NCBI RefSeq assembly: GCF_000023125.1 | Contig: NC_013037.1 | Coordinates: 5,682,501 to 5,746,500, forward strand | Length of the DNA stretch: 64,000 nt | Direction: 5' to 3' | Origin: Dyadobacter fermentans DSM 18053 | GTDB lineage: Bacteria; Bacteroidota; Bacteroidia; Cytophagales; Spirosomataceae | Part shown: piece after piece, positions 18,512 through 27,445 of the stretch | Position numbering within the stretch: position 1 is the stretch's first letter | How the letters are laid out: every line of letters starts with the position of its first letter | Position numbers and translations under genes: made by a program | The notes under the pieces: generated by a model | Database searches by the model: none | Told to the model about the DNA's origin: nothing | Seen by the model: only the letters and a program-made list of their open reading frames with translations

Positions 18512-19588
18512 TTATTTAACAACCATAATGTCTTCCCAGCGGTAGAGGTGGAATGTCTTATCGTCGCTCATGGCCACGAACAATCCGTTTTTGAATTGGG
18601 CATTGAGCGGAACCGATACGACGTCGGAGCCGTCGCTATGGTTGGCACTCACGGTTACTTTTCGCAGCAGCGGATGTGTGTGGGGTTGGCCGTCGGTGCC
18701 TTCGCGGGGGAAAATGTGAAAACTGTTGGCTCCCTGGTCCGATACCAGAATGTACCCCGTGCTATCCGTAAGCTGGTAAATCGAAATGCCTTCGTGGTCT
18801 TCCGTGAAACCGGTGGTGGCGAAAAGGGCGAGTTCTTCGTTGCCTTTTTCGGGGTCGGCGTAGTATTTGCGGACGCCCTGGCCTTCGTCGGAATAGTAAA
18901 CGTAGCCTAGCTGGTCGTCCACCACTATGGCCTCTATTTCTTTCAAACCACTGTATTTTCCGAACTTACGCACCAGCGAAGCCTTCACGCGGCCTTTGCC
19001 ATCGTCTTCCAGCAGGTATTGCCAGAGGTAGGTGCCGTCGGTAGGGCCAGCTTTGCGTCCCACCACGGCATATATTTTGCCGGCCTTGCTTTTGTAAAGG
19101 GCTATACCCATCAGATCGCGCATGTTTTCGCCCTTTTCTCCTACAAAAACTTCGATACCGCCATTGTCGACCGGCTGCATGTCCGGCAGGCTGTAAATGC
19201 GGAGCTTATGCGTGAACCGCTCGGTGGTAACGGCAATGTCGGTCGGTCTGCCGCCCAGCATCAGGCCATATTCTACGTCCACATTATCGGGGCGTTTCAG
19301 GCCGGTTACGGTTTTGTCGCGCTGCACCTTGCCTTGCAGATCGAACACGTACAAGCCGCCGTCCTGATCCTTATCGGTGCCGATGATCAGGCTTTGGGCG
19401 GGGTCGGCAGGGTTGATCCAGATCGCGGGATCGTCGGTGTCGTGGGCGACGGTATCGGTGATGAACACCGGCTGAACGACCGCATTAACGGTGTCGGCCT
19501 TTGCGGACTGGATCGGCGTGCCGGTATTGGATTGGCAGGCCACGAGCGATGCGGCCAGGCCAATGGCCGGGAGAATGAATGCTTTCAC
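18512..19588 (-). CDS. Beta-propeller 3-phytase-like lipoprotein
   Basis: This 358-residue exported phytase (PF02333 type) would release phosphate from phytate using calcium. The leader MKAFILPAIGLAASLVAC is a lipoprotein signal peptide with the cysteine at residue 18. Family motifs include DTDDPAIWINPADPAQSLII, GLKRPDNVDVEYG, RPTDIAVTTER, MGIALYKSK and FTEDHEGISIYQL. These acidic stretches supply the calcium and phosphate sites in known enzymes. The start codon is GTG (no ATG gives an intact leader). It is the last gene of a - strand group with a TonB receptor and a beta-helix lipoprotein, which points to a dedicated organic-phosphate uptake locus. Calcium dependence is family knowledge, not visible here. 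Confidence 0.9.
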   Translation of the reverse strand: MKAFILPAIGLAASLVACQSNTGTPIQSAKADTVNAVVQPVFITDTVAHDTDDPAIWINPADPAQSLIIGTDKDQDGGLYVFDLQGKVQRDKTVTGLKRPDNVDVEYGLMLGGRPTDIAVTTERFTHKLRIYSLPDMQPVDNGGIEVFVGEKGENMRDLMGIALYKSKAGKIYAVVGRKAGPTDGTYLWQYLLEDDGKGRVKASLVRKFGKYSGLKEIEAIVVDDQLGYVYYSDEGQGVRKYYADPEKGNEELALFATTGFTEDHEGISIYQLTDSTGYILVSDQGANSFHIFPREGTDGQPHTHPLLRKVTVSANHSDGSDVVSVPLNAQFKNGLFVAMSDDKTFHLYRWEDIMVVK

Positions 19589-19628
19589 TGGTGTTAGAAT
19601 AAAAGTATGATTAGAAGCGATGCACGTT

Positions 19629-19722
19629 ATGTCATGTTGAGCGCACCGGGCCGCCGGGCGGTCGAAACATGGCTTGCATTACGCCAATTGTCTTCGGCGG
19701 CCCGGTGCGCTCTGGCTGACAT
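19629..19722. repeat. Large intergenic hairpin repeat
   Basis: A perfect 18-bp inverted repeat pairs 19639-19656 with 19695-19712, and ATGTCA (19629-19634) pairs with TGACAT (19717-19722) outside a 4-nt bulge. The central part contains GTCGAAACATGG. The TGTCATGTTGAGCG...GTCGAAACATG wording resembles dispersed intergenic repeats I associate with Bacteroidota genomes. It separates the beta-helix gene from the phytase gene, so in RNA it could act as an mRNA-stability or partial termination element. Confidence 0.75.
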
Positions 19723-19760
19723 TACCGTCGTGCCGTGGCTAAAAATCTGAATGGATAAGA

Positions 19761-21038
19761 TTACTTCGCACCAAACGCCCCGATGTAATCGGCCGGTGCT
19801 GGGGATTTGTAGGTGACGCCGTTTACCACGAGGCCGTCCGCATACAAGCGTGAGAAGCCCGTTTTGCCCTTGCCCAGCGCGGGCGAGCCTGCCTGCACGT
19901 GGAAATCCCAGGCGGTGTTGAAGGTGGCGTTTTTGCTGTCGGTCGTTAATGGGTAGTTCACGAATTTCGGGTCGTTGTCGCCCACTTTGGCGGAAATAAG
20001 GTCGTTTGCGCCTTTCAGGATTTCGGCCGACGGCTGGAACTGCTTCACGCCTTCCTCGGTAGCGCCGTAGTATAATGTATTGGCAATTACCGAACGGTCA
20101 TCCACAGACTTGTCCACATTCTCCGTCTTGATACCGAAGCGGTCGTTGGCGAGCAGGTTGTTGTAAAGGTCCGCGCGGACGCCTTTTTCAAGCCAGATGG
20201 AACCGCCTTTGGTAGTGGGCCTTCTCCAACCGGCGTTGATGATCGTGTTGTTATAACCCACCACATATGCCTGCGGCGAGCGCTCGCCGGAGTTCGAGAG
20301 TTTCAATGCATTGGTATTGGGGCTGTAAATGAGGTTGAATGCCACATCCGCCTGCACGCCCGATTTGATATTGATCGCATCGCCGCCCGATACGCCCGTA
20401 GTGTTGAACGTGTTATTGGCGATGAGCACCTTGCCGCCTTCGATGTAGAAGCCGTCTTCATTGAAATTGCGGATAATGCTGTTTATAACTACCAGCTTTC
20501 CGTTGATGTTGGAATAGTAGATAACCGGCACGTGCTCGCCCGCTTCGGCTTTGTACAATTCCGCTTTCACCGACGGCGATTCTTCCGTGGTAACGGCGCC
20601 GCCATATTCGAGTATGGTGTTGCTCAACACGAATTCAGCCGAGTTCGGACCGGCGATCAGACCGCCCCAGAGGTTACCAAACTCGTTGGCCGGCGTTTTC
20701 CAGGCATCGGGCACAGTGAATTTCACAGGCGCCGCGGCTGTGCCAAGGCTGTACAAGTTGCCTTTTACAACCACTTCCGGCTTAATGATCGAGTCGCTGA
20801 AAAGCACTGTCACGCCTTCCTCGATCGTGAGTGATTTGCCGTCGGGGATCTGGATGTGGCCGGTTACTTTGTAGGTATTGCCTTTGGTCCAGGTTCCGGA
20901 CACTTCGCCGGATACCGATTCTTCGGTGGGCTGTGGGTTTACCGGCGTGGGTTCTGATTTGTCGTCGCTGCAACCGGTGATCAGGAATGCGGCAAGCGCT
21001 GAGAGCATAAATAGCTGTTTCATTCTGGAATTGTTCAT
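19761..21038 (-). CDS. Right-handed beta-helix repeat lipoprotein
   Basis: This is a 425-residue exported protein of unknown function. The signal peptide MNNSRMKQLFMLSALAAFLI leads to the lipobox TGC (cysteine near residue 23). After a Pro/Thr-rich linker, repeated short beta strands with Asn/Gly turns (LVVINSIIRNFNEDGFYIEG, VLIANNTF, VAFNLIYSPNTNALKLSNSG, ADLYNNLLANDRFGIKTENV) indicate a parallel beta-helix like pectate-lyase-fold proteins. No catalytic lyase motif stands out. A longer open frame reaches 21170 but overlaps the TonB receptor gene and reads as non-coding. It follows that receptor by 25 bp, so it probably acts with it as a surface binding or processing partner. Confidence 0.8.
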   Translation of the reverse strand: MNNSRMKQLFMLSALAAFLITGCSDDKSEPTPVNPQPTEESVSGEVSGTWTKGNTYKVTGHIQIPDGKSLTIEEGVTVLFSDSIIKPEVVVKGNLYSLGTAAAPVKFTVPDAWKTPANEFGNLWGGLIAGPNSAEFVLSNTILEYGGAVTTEESPSVKAELYKAEAGEHVPVIYYSNINGKLVVINSIIRNFNEDGFYIEGGKVLIANNTFNTTGVSGGDAINIKSGVQADVAFNLIYSPNTNALKLSNSGERSPQAYVVGYNNTIINAGWRRPTTKGGSIWLEKGVRADLYNNLLANDRFGIKTENVDKSVDDRSVIANTLYYGATEEGVKQFQPSAEILKGANDLISAKVGDNDPKFVNYPLTTDSKNATFNTAWDFHVQAGSPALGKGKTGFSRLYADGLVVNGVTYKSPAPADYIGAFGAK

Positions 21039-21063
21039 GAGATTTAAAAATTTTGATGACTGA

Positions 21064-23817
21064 TTAAAATTTGTATCGCACACCAAGCAGATAGGAGCGC
21101 TGGTAGCGGTCGCGGCGGATGAGTGTCTTGCCCGGCAGGTCCTGGTTCGGAATGCGGGCATTGGAGGCATTCACATTGTTGATATACACTTCCATCGGGG
21201 TGTTGAGCAGGTTATTGGCTTTCACGAACACGCCCAGGCCATTACGGAATGTCTTTTCGAGGGAGGCATCCATTTGGATAAATCGTTTTTGACAGAGGTC
21301 GTTGTCGATAAACTGCGAAACCGTGTTGATACGGTCGCCCGTGTATCCACCGGCCAGCTGGGCATCGATGCCATTCTGCTGGTTTTTATATAGTACCGAG
21401 AGGTTGGCTACATGCGCCGATTGTCCGTAAAGCGGCCGCGTTTGCTCGACATTAATCGTTTCGAGGTCGCCGCTTTCGTTGCGGATGCGCCTGGATTTCG
21501 TGGTGGCAATGCGCGAATGCGTGTAAGTGTAGTTGGCCTTGATCCCGAATTGCTTCACGTATTTGATGTAATCGATTTCCAGACCATAGTTTTTCGCATT
21601 CCCGAAATTGCCCGGCGAGTAGTAAATGTCCTGCCCGCGAACGGCGTCGCGCCGGAGGGTGTATTCGATCGGGTCTTTAATCATTTTGTAAAAAACACCC
21701 ACCATAAATTGCTCCGAAGCGCGCGGGAACAGCTCGTAACGCAGGTCGATATTGTCGGCAACGGCGCGTTTCAGATCCGGGTTTCCGCGTTCCTGGTATT
21801 CTTCCAGCACAATGCGATAGGGTACGATTTCGAAGAAGCCGGGGCGGTTGATCGACCGGAAGTAGGAGGCGCGGAGGTTTACATTGCCTTCCGGCTTGTA
21901 TTTGAAATGCAGGCTCGGCAGGATGTCCGTGTATTGCTGGTTACCATTCGGCCGGTCTTCACCGATCGGGAAAAGCATTGAATAGCCCTGGTGGGTCGCC
22001 TCGGCACGCACGCCGCCGAGGATTTCGAGATTTTTCGTTTCTGCTTTGAATTGAATGAAACCCGCTTTGATCTGTTCGGTAGCGTTGTAGTTCAATGCAC
22101 TCGCTACCGAGCCGCGTGGGTTTTGGATTGTCCAGCGGATCTGCGTGTAGTCCGTGAAATCCTTTCCGAATTCGGCAAATGGGTCGGCCGGGCGGAGCTG
22201 GTAGTTGTTGTAAAAATTGGAGCGGGACTTGTCGCGGAACAAGCCGCCGGCCGTCCATTCGAGCTGCGTGGAGCCGATGGTGGTGTTGTAGGTCAAATTG
22301 AGATAGGCCGAAAGGTCCCGGTCGGAGTTGTGCTCCCAGCGCCTGGATGCGTCGCCTACGGTTGTCTTCCTTTCCCGGAAATTCTCCCGGAAGCCAATGA
22401 GCGGCACGGTTACATTGTCGGGAACCTCGTTGGTGGCTTTGGAATACACCGCCGACCATTGCAATGCGAGCGCGTTGAGCAGCTGGTGCTTGCCCTGCAA
22501 TGTGCTGTTGAAGATCTGCTGCCTGGTCAGCCGCGAGCGGGTAGAGAAGCCGAGGGTCGCATTGCCCGCTACCGGATCGTAGCCGCCAATGGTAAGCTGG
22601 GTCGATTTTACATCCCGGACCTGCACATTCGTCAGGTTCATAAATGCATTGTAAAGCTGGATTTTATGCTTGTCATTCACCCGAAAATCGATTTTGGAAT
22701 GCAGTCCATAGCGGATCTGCTGTTCGGAATACCGGCGTTCGCTCATTTTGGTGAGCGCTTCGCCGCGCAGGGTGTCCACGGTTTCGGAGTCGAAGAAAAG
22801 GCTGTTGCTGCCGCGGTGGGTGTTTTGGTAACTTCCCGCGAGGAGAATGCCGAGTTTGTCGTTCAGAAAACGGTTCCCTACCGCAATGCTGCCGAGCAGG
22901 TTGGGGGCCGGTGTTTTGAGCTTGTAATCCACGGTGGCGGTAGAAAAGTCGGCCGCGGTAGCATTGTAGAGGTTGCCGTTCCGCTCGTAGGGTGATTTGG
23001 ATTGAATGTTTTTAAAATCATAACCCATGAACTTACGGTCCACAAACAGCTCGTTGTAGCCGGTAGACACGTTTGCCGAGAACGTAAATTTGTCGGGTGC
23101 GTCTTTCATCACCATATTCACCGCCCCGCCGATCGCGTCGCCTTCCATGGCGGGCGTGAGGGCCTTGTACACTTCGAGGCGGTCGAGCAGGTCGGAGGGG
23201 AAGATATCCAGCGGCACGTAGCGGTACTTGTTATCGGGGCTCGGGATTTTGACGCCGTTTACGAGCGTGTAGTTATATCGTTTGTCCATCCCGCGCAGGA
23301 TCGCATGCTGACCGTCGCCATTGCTGTTGCGTTCAATGGAAATGCCCGAAATGCGCTGGATCACATTGGCGACGGTCAGGTCGGGTGAAATCTGGATAGT
23401 TTTGCCGGAGACGATATTCATGACCTGGCTGGCATTGCGCTCCATGAGCCGCGCCGTATTGTCGCTCGCGCCGTCGCGCTTGCCGGTCACGGCCACTTCG
23501 GCGAGCTTCACGTCGGCAGCTTCGAGGGAAAGGTCCATTTGGATTACCTCGTTGCCATTCACCGCAAATTCCCGTTGGACGGGTGCATAGGAAATATGCC
23601 GGATCGTGAGCCGGTAGGAGCCCTTTTGCAGGTTCGGGATGGAGAACGAGCCATCGAGGCCGGAAATATCGTGGAGGCTCGTACCTTCGATCGAGATCAC
23701 CACGCCCAGCGCGGGTTCGCCGGTGGCGGCTTCGAGCAGCTTGCCTTTGAGGGTGCCGGCTTGGAGCATGGTGGTGCTCGAAACGAGCAGCAGGATATGG
23801 AGTAATGTACGGATCAT
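21064..23817 (-). CDS. TonB-dependent outer-membrane receptor (non-SusC type)
   Basis: This 917-residue receptor starts with a signal peptide (MIRTLLHILLLVSSTTMLQA). It continues with a carboxypeptidase-like regulatory domain (GVVISIEGTSLHDISGLDGS), a plug with ERNASQVMNIVSGKTIQISP and GMDKRYNYTLVNGVKIPSPD, and a barrel ending RSYLLGVRYKF. It lacks the SusC-specific plug signature and has no SusD gene beside it; a beta-helix lipoprotein takes that place. It heads a - strand group ending in phytase, so phosphate-containing ligands, such as inositol phosphates or metal-phosphate complexes, are plausible cargo. That is inference from context. Confidence 0.9.
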   Translation of the reverse strand: MIRTLLHILLLVSSTTMLQAGTLKGKLLEAATGEPALGVVISIEGTSLHDISGLDGSFSIPNLQKGSYRLTIRHISYAPVQREFAVNGNEVIQMDLSLEAADVKLAEVAVTGKRDGASDNTARLMERNASQVMNIVSGKTIQISPDLTVANVIQRISGISIERNSNGDGQHAILRGMDKRYNYTLVNGVKIPSPDNKYRYVPLDIFPSDLLDRLEVYKALTPAMEGDAIGGAVNMVMKDAPDKFTFSANVSTGYNELFVDRKFMGYDFKNIQSKSPYERNGNLYNATAADFSTATVDYKLKTPAPNLLGSIAVGNRFLNDKLGILLAGSYQNTHRGSNSLFFDSETVDTLRGEALTKMSERRYSEQQIRYGLHSKIDFRVNDKHKIQLYNAFMNLTNVQVRDVKSTQLTIGGYDPVAGNATLGFSTRSRLTRQQIFNSTLQGKHQLLNALALQWSAVYSKATNEVPDNVTVPLIGFRENFRERKTTVGDASRRWEHNSDRDLSAYLNLTYNTTIGSTQLEWTAGGLFRDKSRSNFYNNYQLRPADPFAEFGKDFTDYTQIRWTIQNPRGSVASALNYNATEQIKAGFIQFKAETKNLEILGGVRAEATHQGYSMLFPIGEDRPNGNQQYTDILPSLHFKYKPEGNVNLRASYFRSINRPGFFEIVPYRIVLEEYQERGNPDLKRAVADNIDLRYELFPRASEQFMVGVFYKMIKDPIEYTLRRDAVRGQDIYYSPGNFGNAKNYGLEIDYIKYVKQFGIKANYTYTHSRIATTKSRRIRNESGDLETINVEQTRPLYGQSAHVANLSVLYKNQQNGIDAQLAGGYTGDRINTVSQFIDNDLCQKRFIQMDASLEKTFRNGLGVFVKANNLLNTPMEVYINNVNASNARIPNQDLPGKTLIRRDRYQRSYLLGVRYKF

Positions 23818-24007
23818 CGCATCAAAAAATACTGGTCGGGTCGACCGGTTATACTGTCAGCTGGCCGCCGTGCCGGTTGACGATGCGAATGTGTGCAGAA
23901 CCCAACGAGTGATCCAAATCAGGCCCGTTAACAAAAGGGCAACAGGCAGTTTTCAGGCGTTACATCAAGGCAACAAGTGTTAAAAATAAGCGTTAATCGT
24001 TTAATAT

Positions 24008-24027
24008 CCAGGGATTTAAATCCCTGG
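24008..24027. repeat. Perfect 20-bp palindrome
   Basis: CCAGGGATTTAAATCCCTGG is a perfect 20-bp palindrome between the TPR/HTH regulator and the TonB receptor, both on the - strand. It could be a dimeric regulator site or a member of a dispersed palindromic repeat family. No T-run flanks it, so a terminator is less likely. Confidence 0.8.
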
Positions 24028-24077
24028 TTGGTGGCATTATGTTTGCGTTACGGCACTGTTAAGAAATCGTTAACGGC

Positions 24078-25760
24078 TCAGATGGACTGGATGTAGGCGG
24101 AAAGATTGTCCCCGGCGGTGAGGTTCAGTTTCTTGCGCAGGCGGTGGCGGATCACGCGCAGGCTGTCCTGCGATATGCCGAGTAGCGTGGCAATGTCGGC
24201 GGAGGTCAGGTTCATTTTAATCAATGCGATCAGCCGGAGGTCGTTCGCGGTGAGCGGGCCGGTTTGCTGTTGCAGCCGGTCGAAAAACGACTGGTGTACC
24301 TGCTCGAATATGCCCCGGAATTCTTCCCAATGCTGGTTGTCCTGCAAGCCTTCGCCGATCTGTTCGGACAGCGCCCTGATTTGCTTCCGCTGGTCGCGCT
24401 TATCGTCTTTGATCATCTCCTCGAGCTTCGTGCGGAGGTCTTCGAGCAATTGATTTTTGCGGATCACATGCAGGGTGTAGCTGCTCAATTCCTGGGTTTT
24501 GGTTTCGAGCTGCTGTTTGAGGTGCTCTTCTTCGAGCTTTTTGTTTTTCAATTCAACCTCCATCAACTGGTTTTGCGCTTCGTACACCTGCTTGTGCTGC
24601 GCGCGGAGCTTTTGTTCATTTCGGATTTTGAGCCGCTGCCGGCTAATAATCAATGCGGCGACTACGATAACCAATATGATTACAACACCTGTTGCAATAG
24701 AAATCAGCGTGTCAATGCGCCGGGCCTGGGTGAGCTGGGCTATTTCACTATCCTTTTTTTCGATTTCGTAGAGCGTTTGGAGCAATGCAAGTTGCTTGTT
24801 GCTTTCTTCGGAATAAATATCGTTGAGCAGGCTGCGGCTCAGCGCCAGATAGTGGAATGCGCTGTCGTTGCGGTTCAGGAGGTTGTAGGCTTTGGAAATA
24901 TCATAATAGGCGCTCGAAATCTGGTAGCGTTCGCCATGCGTCCGGGCGAGGTTCAGACTTTGGATGCTATGCGCCAGCCCTTCGCGGAAGCGGCCGGTTT
25001 TCCGCAATACATCGCCGAGGTTATTCACCACTTCCACCTGGGCGCGTGCATTGTTCGTTTGCGCATTCAGCACGTAGGCTTTGTTGAAATAGAAATAGGC
25101 CGAGTCGTATTCTTCGAGGTCTTCGTAAATGCTGCCAATGTTTTCGTAAATCTTCGCGGCGCCATCGGTGTGGCGATCGAGCTCGTAGGATTGCAGGGCT
25201 TTTCTCTGAAAATAGAATGCGCTGTCGTACATCTCGCGCTTTTCGTAAAGGTGGCCGATGCGCCCGTAAATTTCCGCCTTGCCGGATTCCATTTTAAGGC
25301 TCTGGTAAATGCCCAGGGCCTCGTCGTACTGTTTTCGGGCAAGCTGCGGCCGGCGCGAGCGGTAGTAGAGCTCGCCGAGCATATCCAGGTTGGCGGCGAG
25401 CATTTTTTTCCGGCCGGTGTGGCGGTAGGTTTTTTCGGCTTGCAGCAAATAGTCGAGCGACTGCGGGTAATGTCCCGAAATAAACAGCAGCCTGCCGATC
25501 TGCTGCAAATAACCCGCCGCTTCCCCCTCGTTATTTTTCGCGATTGCCGCGTAATAGTTTGCTTTAAGGCCGATCAGCAGGGAATCCGGGTTATGCGGAC
25601 TGGCGGGAATGCTGTGCTCGGGCTCTGGCAATGGGTGGGCGCTTTGTGCAAACAGGTGTTGGGTAACGAAAAGAAGGAAAATAGCCGTCCCGCTCAGAAT
25701 CCGGATGGCAGCGGAATGGGTAGGAGGGGAAAAACGCTTTCGGGCGCGGCCGGTATGCAT
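24078..25760 (-). CDS. Membrane-bound TPR protein with C-terminal LuxR-like HTH
   Basis: This roughly 560-residue protein combines sensing and DNA binding. A hydrophobic leader (ILSGTAIFLLFVTQHLFAQ) precedes several tetratricopeptide repeats (for example AEIYGRIGHLYEKREMYDSA and AKIYENIGSIYEDLEEYDSA). One transmembrane helix follows (ISIATGVVIILVIVVAALII), then a long Lys/Glu/Gln coiled coil. The C-terminus has the HTH segment TSADIATLLGISQDSLRVIR. The architecture resembles Bacteroidota membrane-anchored regulators with periplasmic TPRs. The frame is open from a TTG at 25790; the ATG at 25760 is preferred. It lies 260 bp upstream of the TonB/beta-helix/phytase genes on the same strand and may regulate them, but this is unproven. 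Confidence 0.85.
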   Translation of the reverse strand: MHTGRARKRFSPPTHSAAIRILSGTAIFLLFVTQHLFAQSAHPLPEPEHSIPASPHNPDSLLIGLKANYYAAIAKNNEGEAAGYLQQIGRLLFISGHYPQSLDYLLQAEKTYRHTGRKKMLAANLDMLGELYYRSRRPQLARKQYDEALGIYQSLKMESGKAEIYGRIGHLYEKREMYDSAFYFQRKALQSYELDRHTDGAAKIYENIGSIYEDLEEYDSAYFYFNKAYVLNAQTNNARAQVEVVNNLGDVLRKTGRFREGLAHSIQSLNLARTHGERYQISSAYYDISKAYNLLNRNDSAFHYLALSRSLLNDIYSEESNKQLALLQTLYEIEKKDSEIAQLTQARRIDTLISIATGVVIILVIVVAALIISRQRLKIRNEQKLRAQHKQVYEAQNQLMEVELKNKKLEEEHLKQQLETKTQELSSYTLHVIRKNQLLEDLRTKLEEMIKDDKRDQRKQIRALSEQIGEGLQDNQHWEEFRGIFEQVHQSFFDRLQQQTGPLTANDLRLIALIKMNLTSADIATLLGISQDSLRVIRHRLRKKLNLTAGDNLSAYIQSI

Positions 25761-25818
25761 GGCTGGTAGCGCTGGGTTAATTTCACGCAAGTTACGCCGA
25801 TGCCCCCGCTATGAATGC

Positions 25819-25850
25819 CAAAAGCCATTGAAATACATCAATGGCTTTTG
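25819..25850 (-). terminator. Terminator-like hairpin after xylA
   Basis: A perfect 13-bp stem (25819-25831 with 25838-25850) with a 6-nt loop lies 33 bp past the xylA stop. On the - strand the 3' arm ends CTTTTGG, a short T-run. It separates xylA from the TPR/HTH gene. Confidence 0.7.
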
Positions 25851-25883
25851 AAAAATAATATTGAGGTAATATTGGGGTTACAC

Positions 25884-27212
25884 TCAAAGGAAACGGTTGA
25901 TCAGGTTTTCGAGGTACTCCTGCTTGCCGGAAGTCGTTGCAGGCTCGCCTTTTGTAGCAGCCAGTTCAAACAGGTCTTCCAGTTTCAATGCACCTTTTTC
26001 GAAATCTGCACCTTTGCCGCCGTCGAAGCTTGCGTAGCGGTTTTTGCGGATTTCGTCGTAAGCGCCGTTCTGGATGATCTTGTCGGCGATTACCAGCGCA
26101 CGTGCCACGGTGTCGATACCACCGATGTGCGCATGGAATACATCGTCTACGTCGGTCGAGTTGCGGCGGCGTTTCGCGTCGAAGTTGATACCGCCTCCCT
26201 GCAATCCGCCTGCATTCAGGATCACGAGCAATGCGCGGGTCCATTCGGCGATGTCGTTCGGGAACTGATCGGTATCCCAGCCGTTCTGGTAGTCACCGCG
26301 GTTGGCGTCGATCGAGCCCAGGATGCCTGCGTCGGCAGCAACTTGTAGTTCGTGCTCGAAAGTGTGGCCGGCCAATGTGGCGTGGTTTACTTCGAGGTTC
26401 AGGCTGAAATCGGCCAGCAGGTCGTGCTGACGAAGGAAACCGATTACCGTTGCCGCATCGTAGTCGTATTGGTGCTTGGTAGGCTCGCAAGGCTTCGGTT
26501 CAATGAAGAATTTACCTTTGAAGCCATTCGCACGGGCATAAGCCACGGAGATTTTCAGCATTTGGGCAAAGTGCTCCTGCTCACGCTTCATATCGGTGTT
26601 CAGAAGGCTCATATAACCTTCGCGGCCACCCCAGAACACATAGTTTTCACCGCCCAACGCGATGGTAGCGTCCAGAGCCATTTTGATTTGTGCACCTGCA
26701 TGTGCTACCACGTCGAAATCAGGGTTGGTGGAAGCACCGTTCATGTAGCGGTGGTGACCGAACAGGTTGGCAGTTCCCCAAAGGAGTTTCACGCCCGATG
26801 CCTTTTGTTTTTCACCCAAATAGGCAGTCAATGCTTGCAGGCGTTTTTCGTTGGTGCGTACGTCGTCGTCGTAGTCAACTACGTCCACATCGTGGAAACA
26901 GTAGTAGGGCAGGCCCAGCTTCGTGATGAATTCGAATGCGGCGTCGGCCTTGTCTTTGGCGCGGTCAACGGCGTCGGCCTTCTTGTCCCAAGGGTAGAAA
27001 AGCGTCGGTCCGCCGAATGGGTCCAGACCTGCGCCACAGAATGTATGCCAGTAGGCCACTGCGAAGCGCAGGTGATCTTTCATCGTTTTACCGGCTATAA
27101 CGCGGTTTTCATCGTACCAGCGGTAAGCCAGTGGGTTGTCGGTTTCGGGGCCTTCGAAAGAGATCTTTCCGATACCCTTAAAATACTCCTGTTCTCCGAG
27201 TAGAATGCTCAT
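25884..27212 (-). CDS. xylA: Xylose isomerase
   Basis: This 442-residue enzyme converts D-xylose to D-xylulose (and glucose to fructose as a side reaction) in the cytoplasm with two divalent metals. The length and N-terminus fit class II enzymes. Recognisable blocks are [14 protein letters not shown], the catalytic-His region [53 protein letters not shown] and [20 protein letters not shown], which carry the metal-binding Glu, Asp and His residues. No xylulokinase gene lies beside it, so the gene stands alone and is bounded by hairpins on both sides. Confidence 0.96.
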   Translation of the reverse strand: MSILLGEQEYFKGIGKISFEGPETDNPLAYRWYDENRVIAGKTMKDHLRFAVAYWHTFCGAGLDPFGGPTLFYPWDKKADAVDRAKDKADAAFEFITKLGLPYYCFHDVDVVDYDDDVRTNEKRLQALTAYLGEKQKASGVKLLWGTANLFGHHRYMNGASTNPDFDVVAHAGAQIKMALDATIALGGENYVFWGGREGYMSLLNTDMKREQEHFAQMLKISVAYARANGFKGKFFIEPKPCEPTKHQYDYDAATVIGFLRQHDLLADFSLNLEVNHATLAGHTFEHELQVAADAGILGSIDANRGDYQNGWDTDQFPNDIAEWTRALLVILNAGGLQGGGINFDAKRRRNSTDVDDVFHAHIGGIDTVARALVIADKIIQNGAYDEIRKNRYASFDGGKGADFEKGALKLEDLFELAATKGEPATTSGKQEYLENLINRFL

Positions 27213-27386
27213 TTTAATGTAGTTAATCGTTTTCTAATGGTTAAATAGATAGTCCGGTGCAGTAGGACGAGAAGTACATCCTCCGTTCCTCCATCCTCCT
27301 TTCTCCCTTATTGATTTAATAAGTGTAAAATTGACATTTCATACTGCAATACTATCACTTTTTTCTGAAAAATTTGCAGTGCAAAT

Positions 27387-27422
27387 AAAAAGAGGAGCAG
27401 ATTTAATTTCTGCTCCTCTTTT
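27387..27422 (-). terminator. Rho-independent terminator after the PpiD-like gene
   Basis: A perfect 14-bp stem (27388-27401 with 27409-27422) surrounds a 7-nt loop. On the - strand the 3' arm runs into TCCTCTTTTTATTTGC, a good T-tract. It starts 24 bp after the foldase stop. Confidence 0.88.
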
Positions 27423-27445
27423 GGCAAGTTATTCCAGGAATTTGA

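Noticed and set aside
21039..21170. 44-residue N-terminal extension of the beta-helix lipoprotein
   Set aside because: It overlaps the end of the TonB receptor gene and would bury the lipoprotein signal peptide inside the protein.
24264..25769. 501-residue + strand open frame
   Set aside because: It is antisense to the TPR/HTH gene, and its composition is that of a shadow frame.
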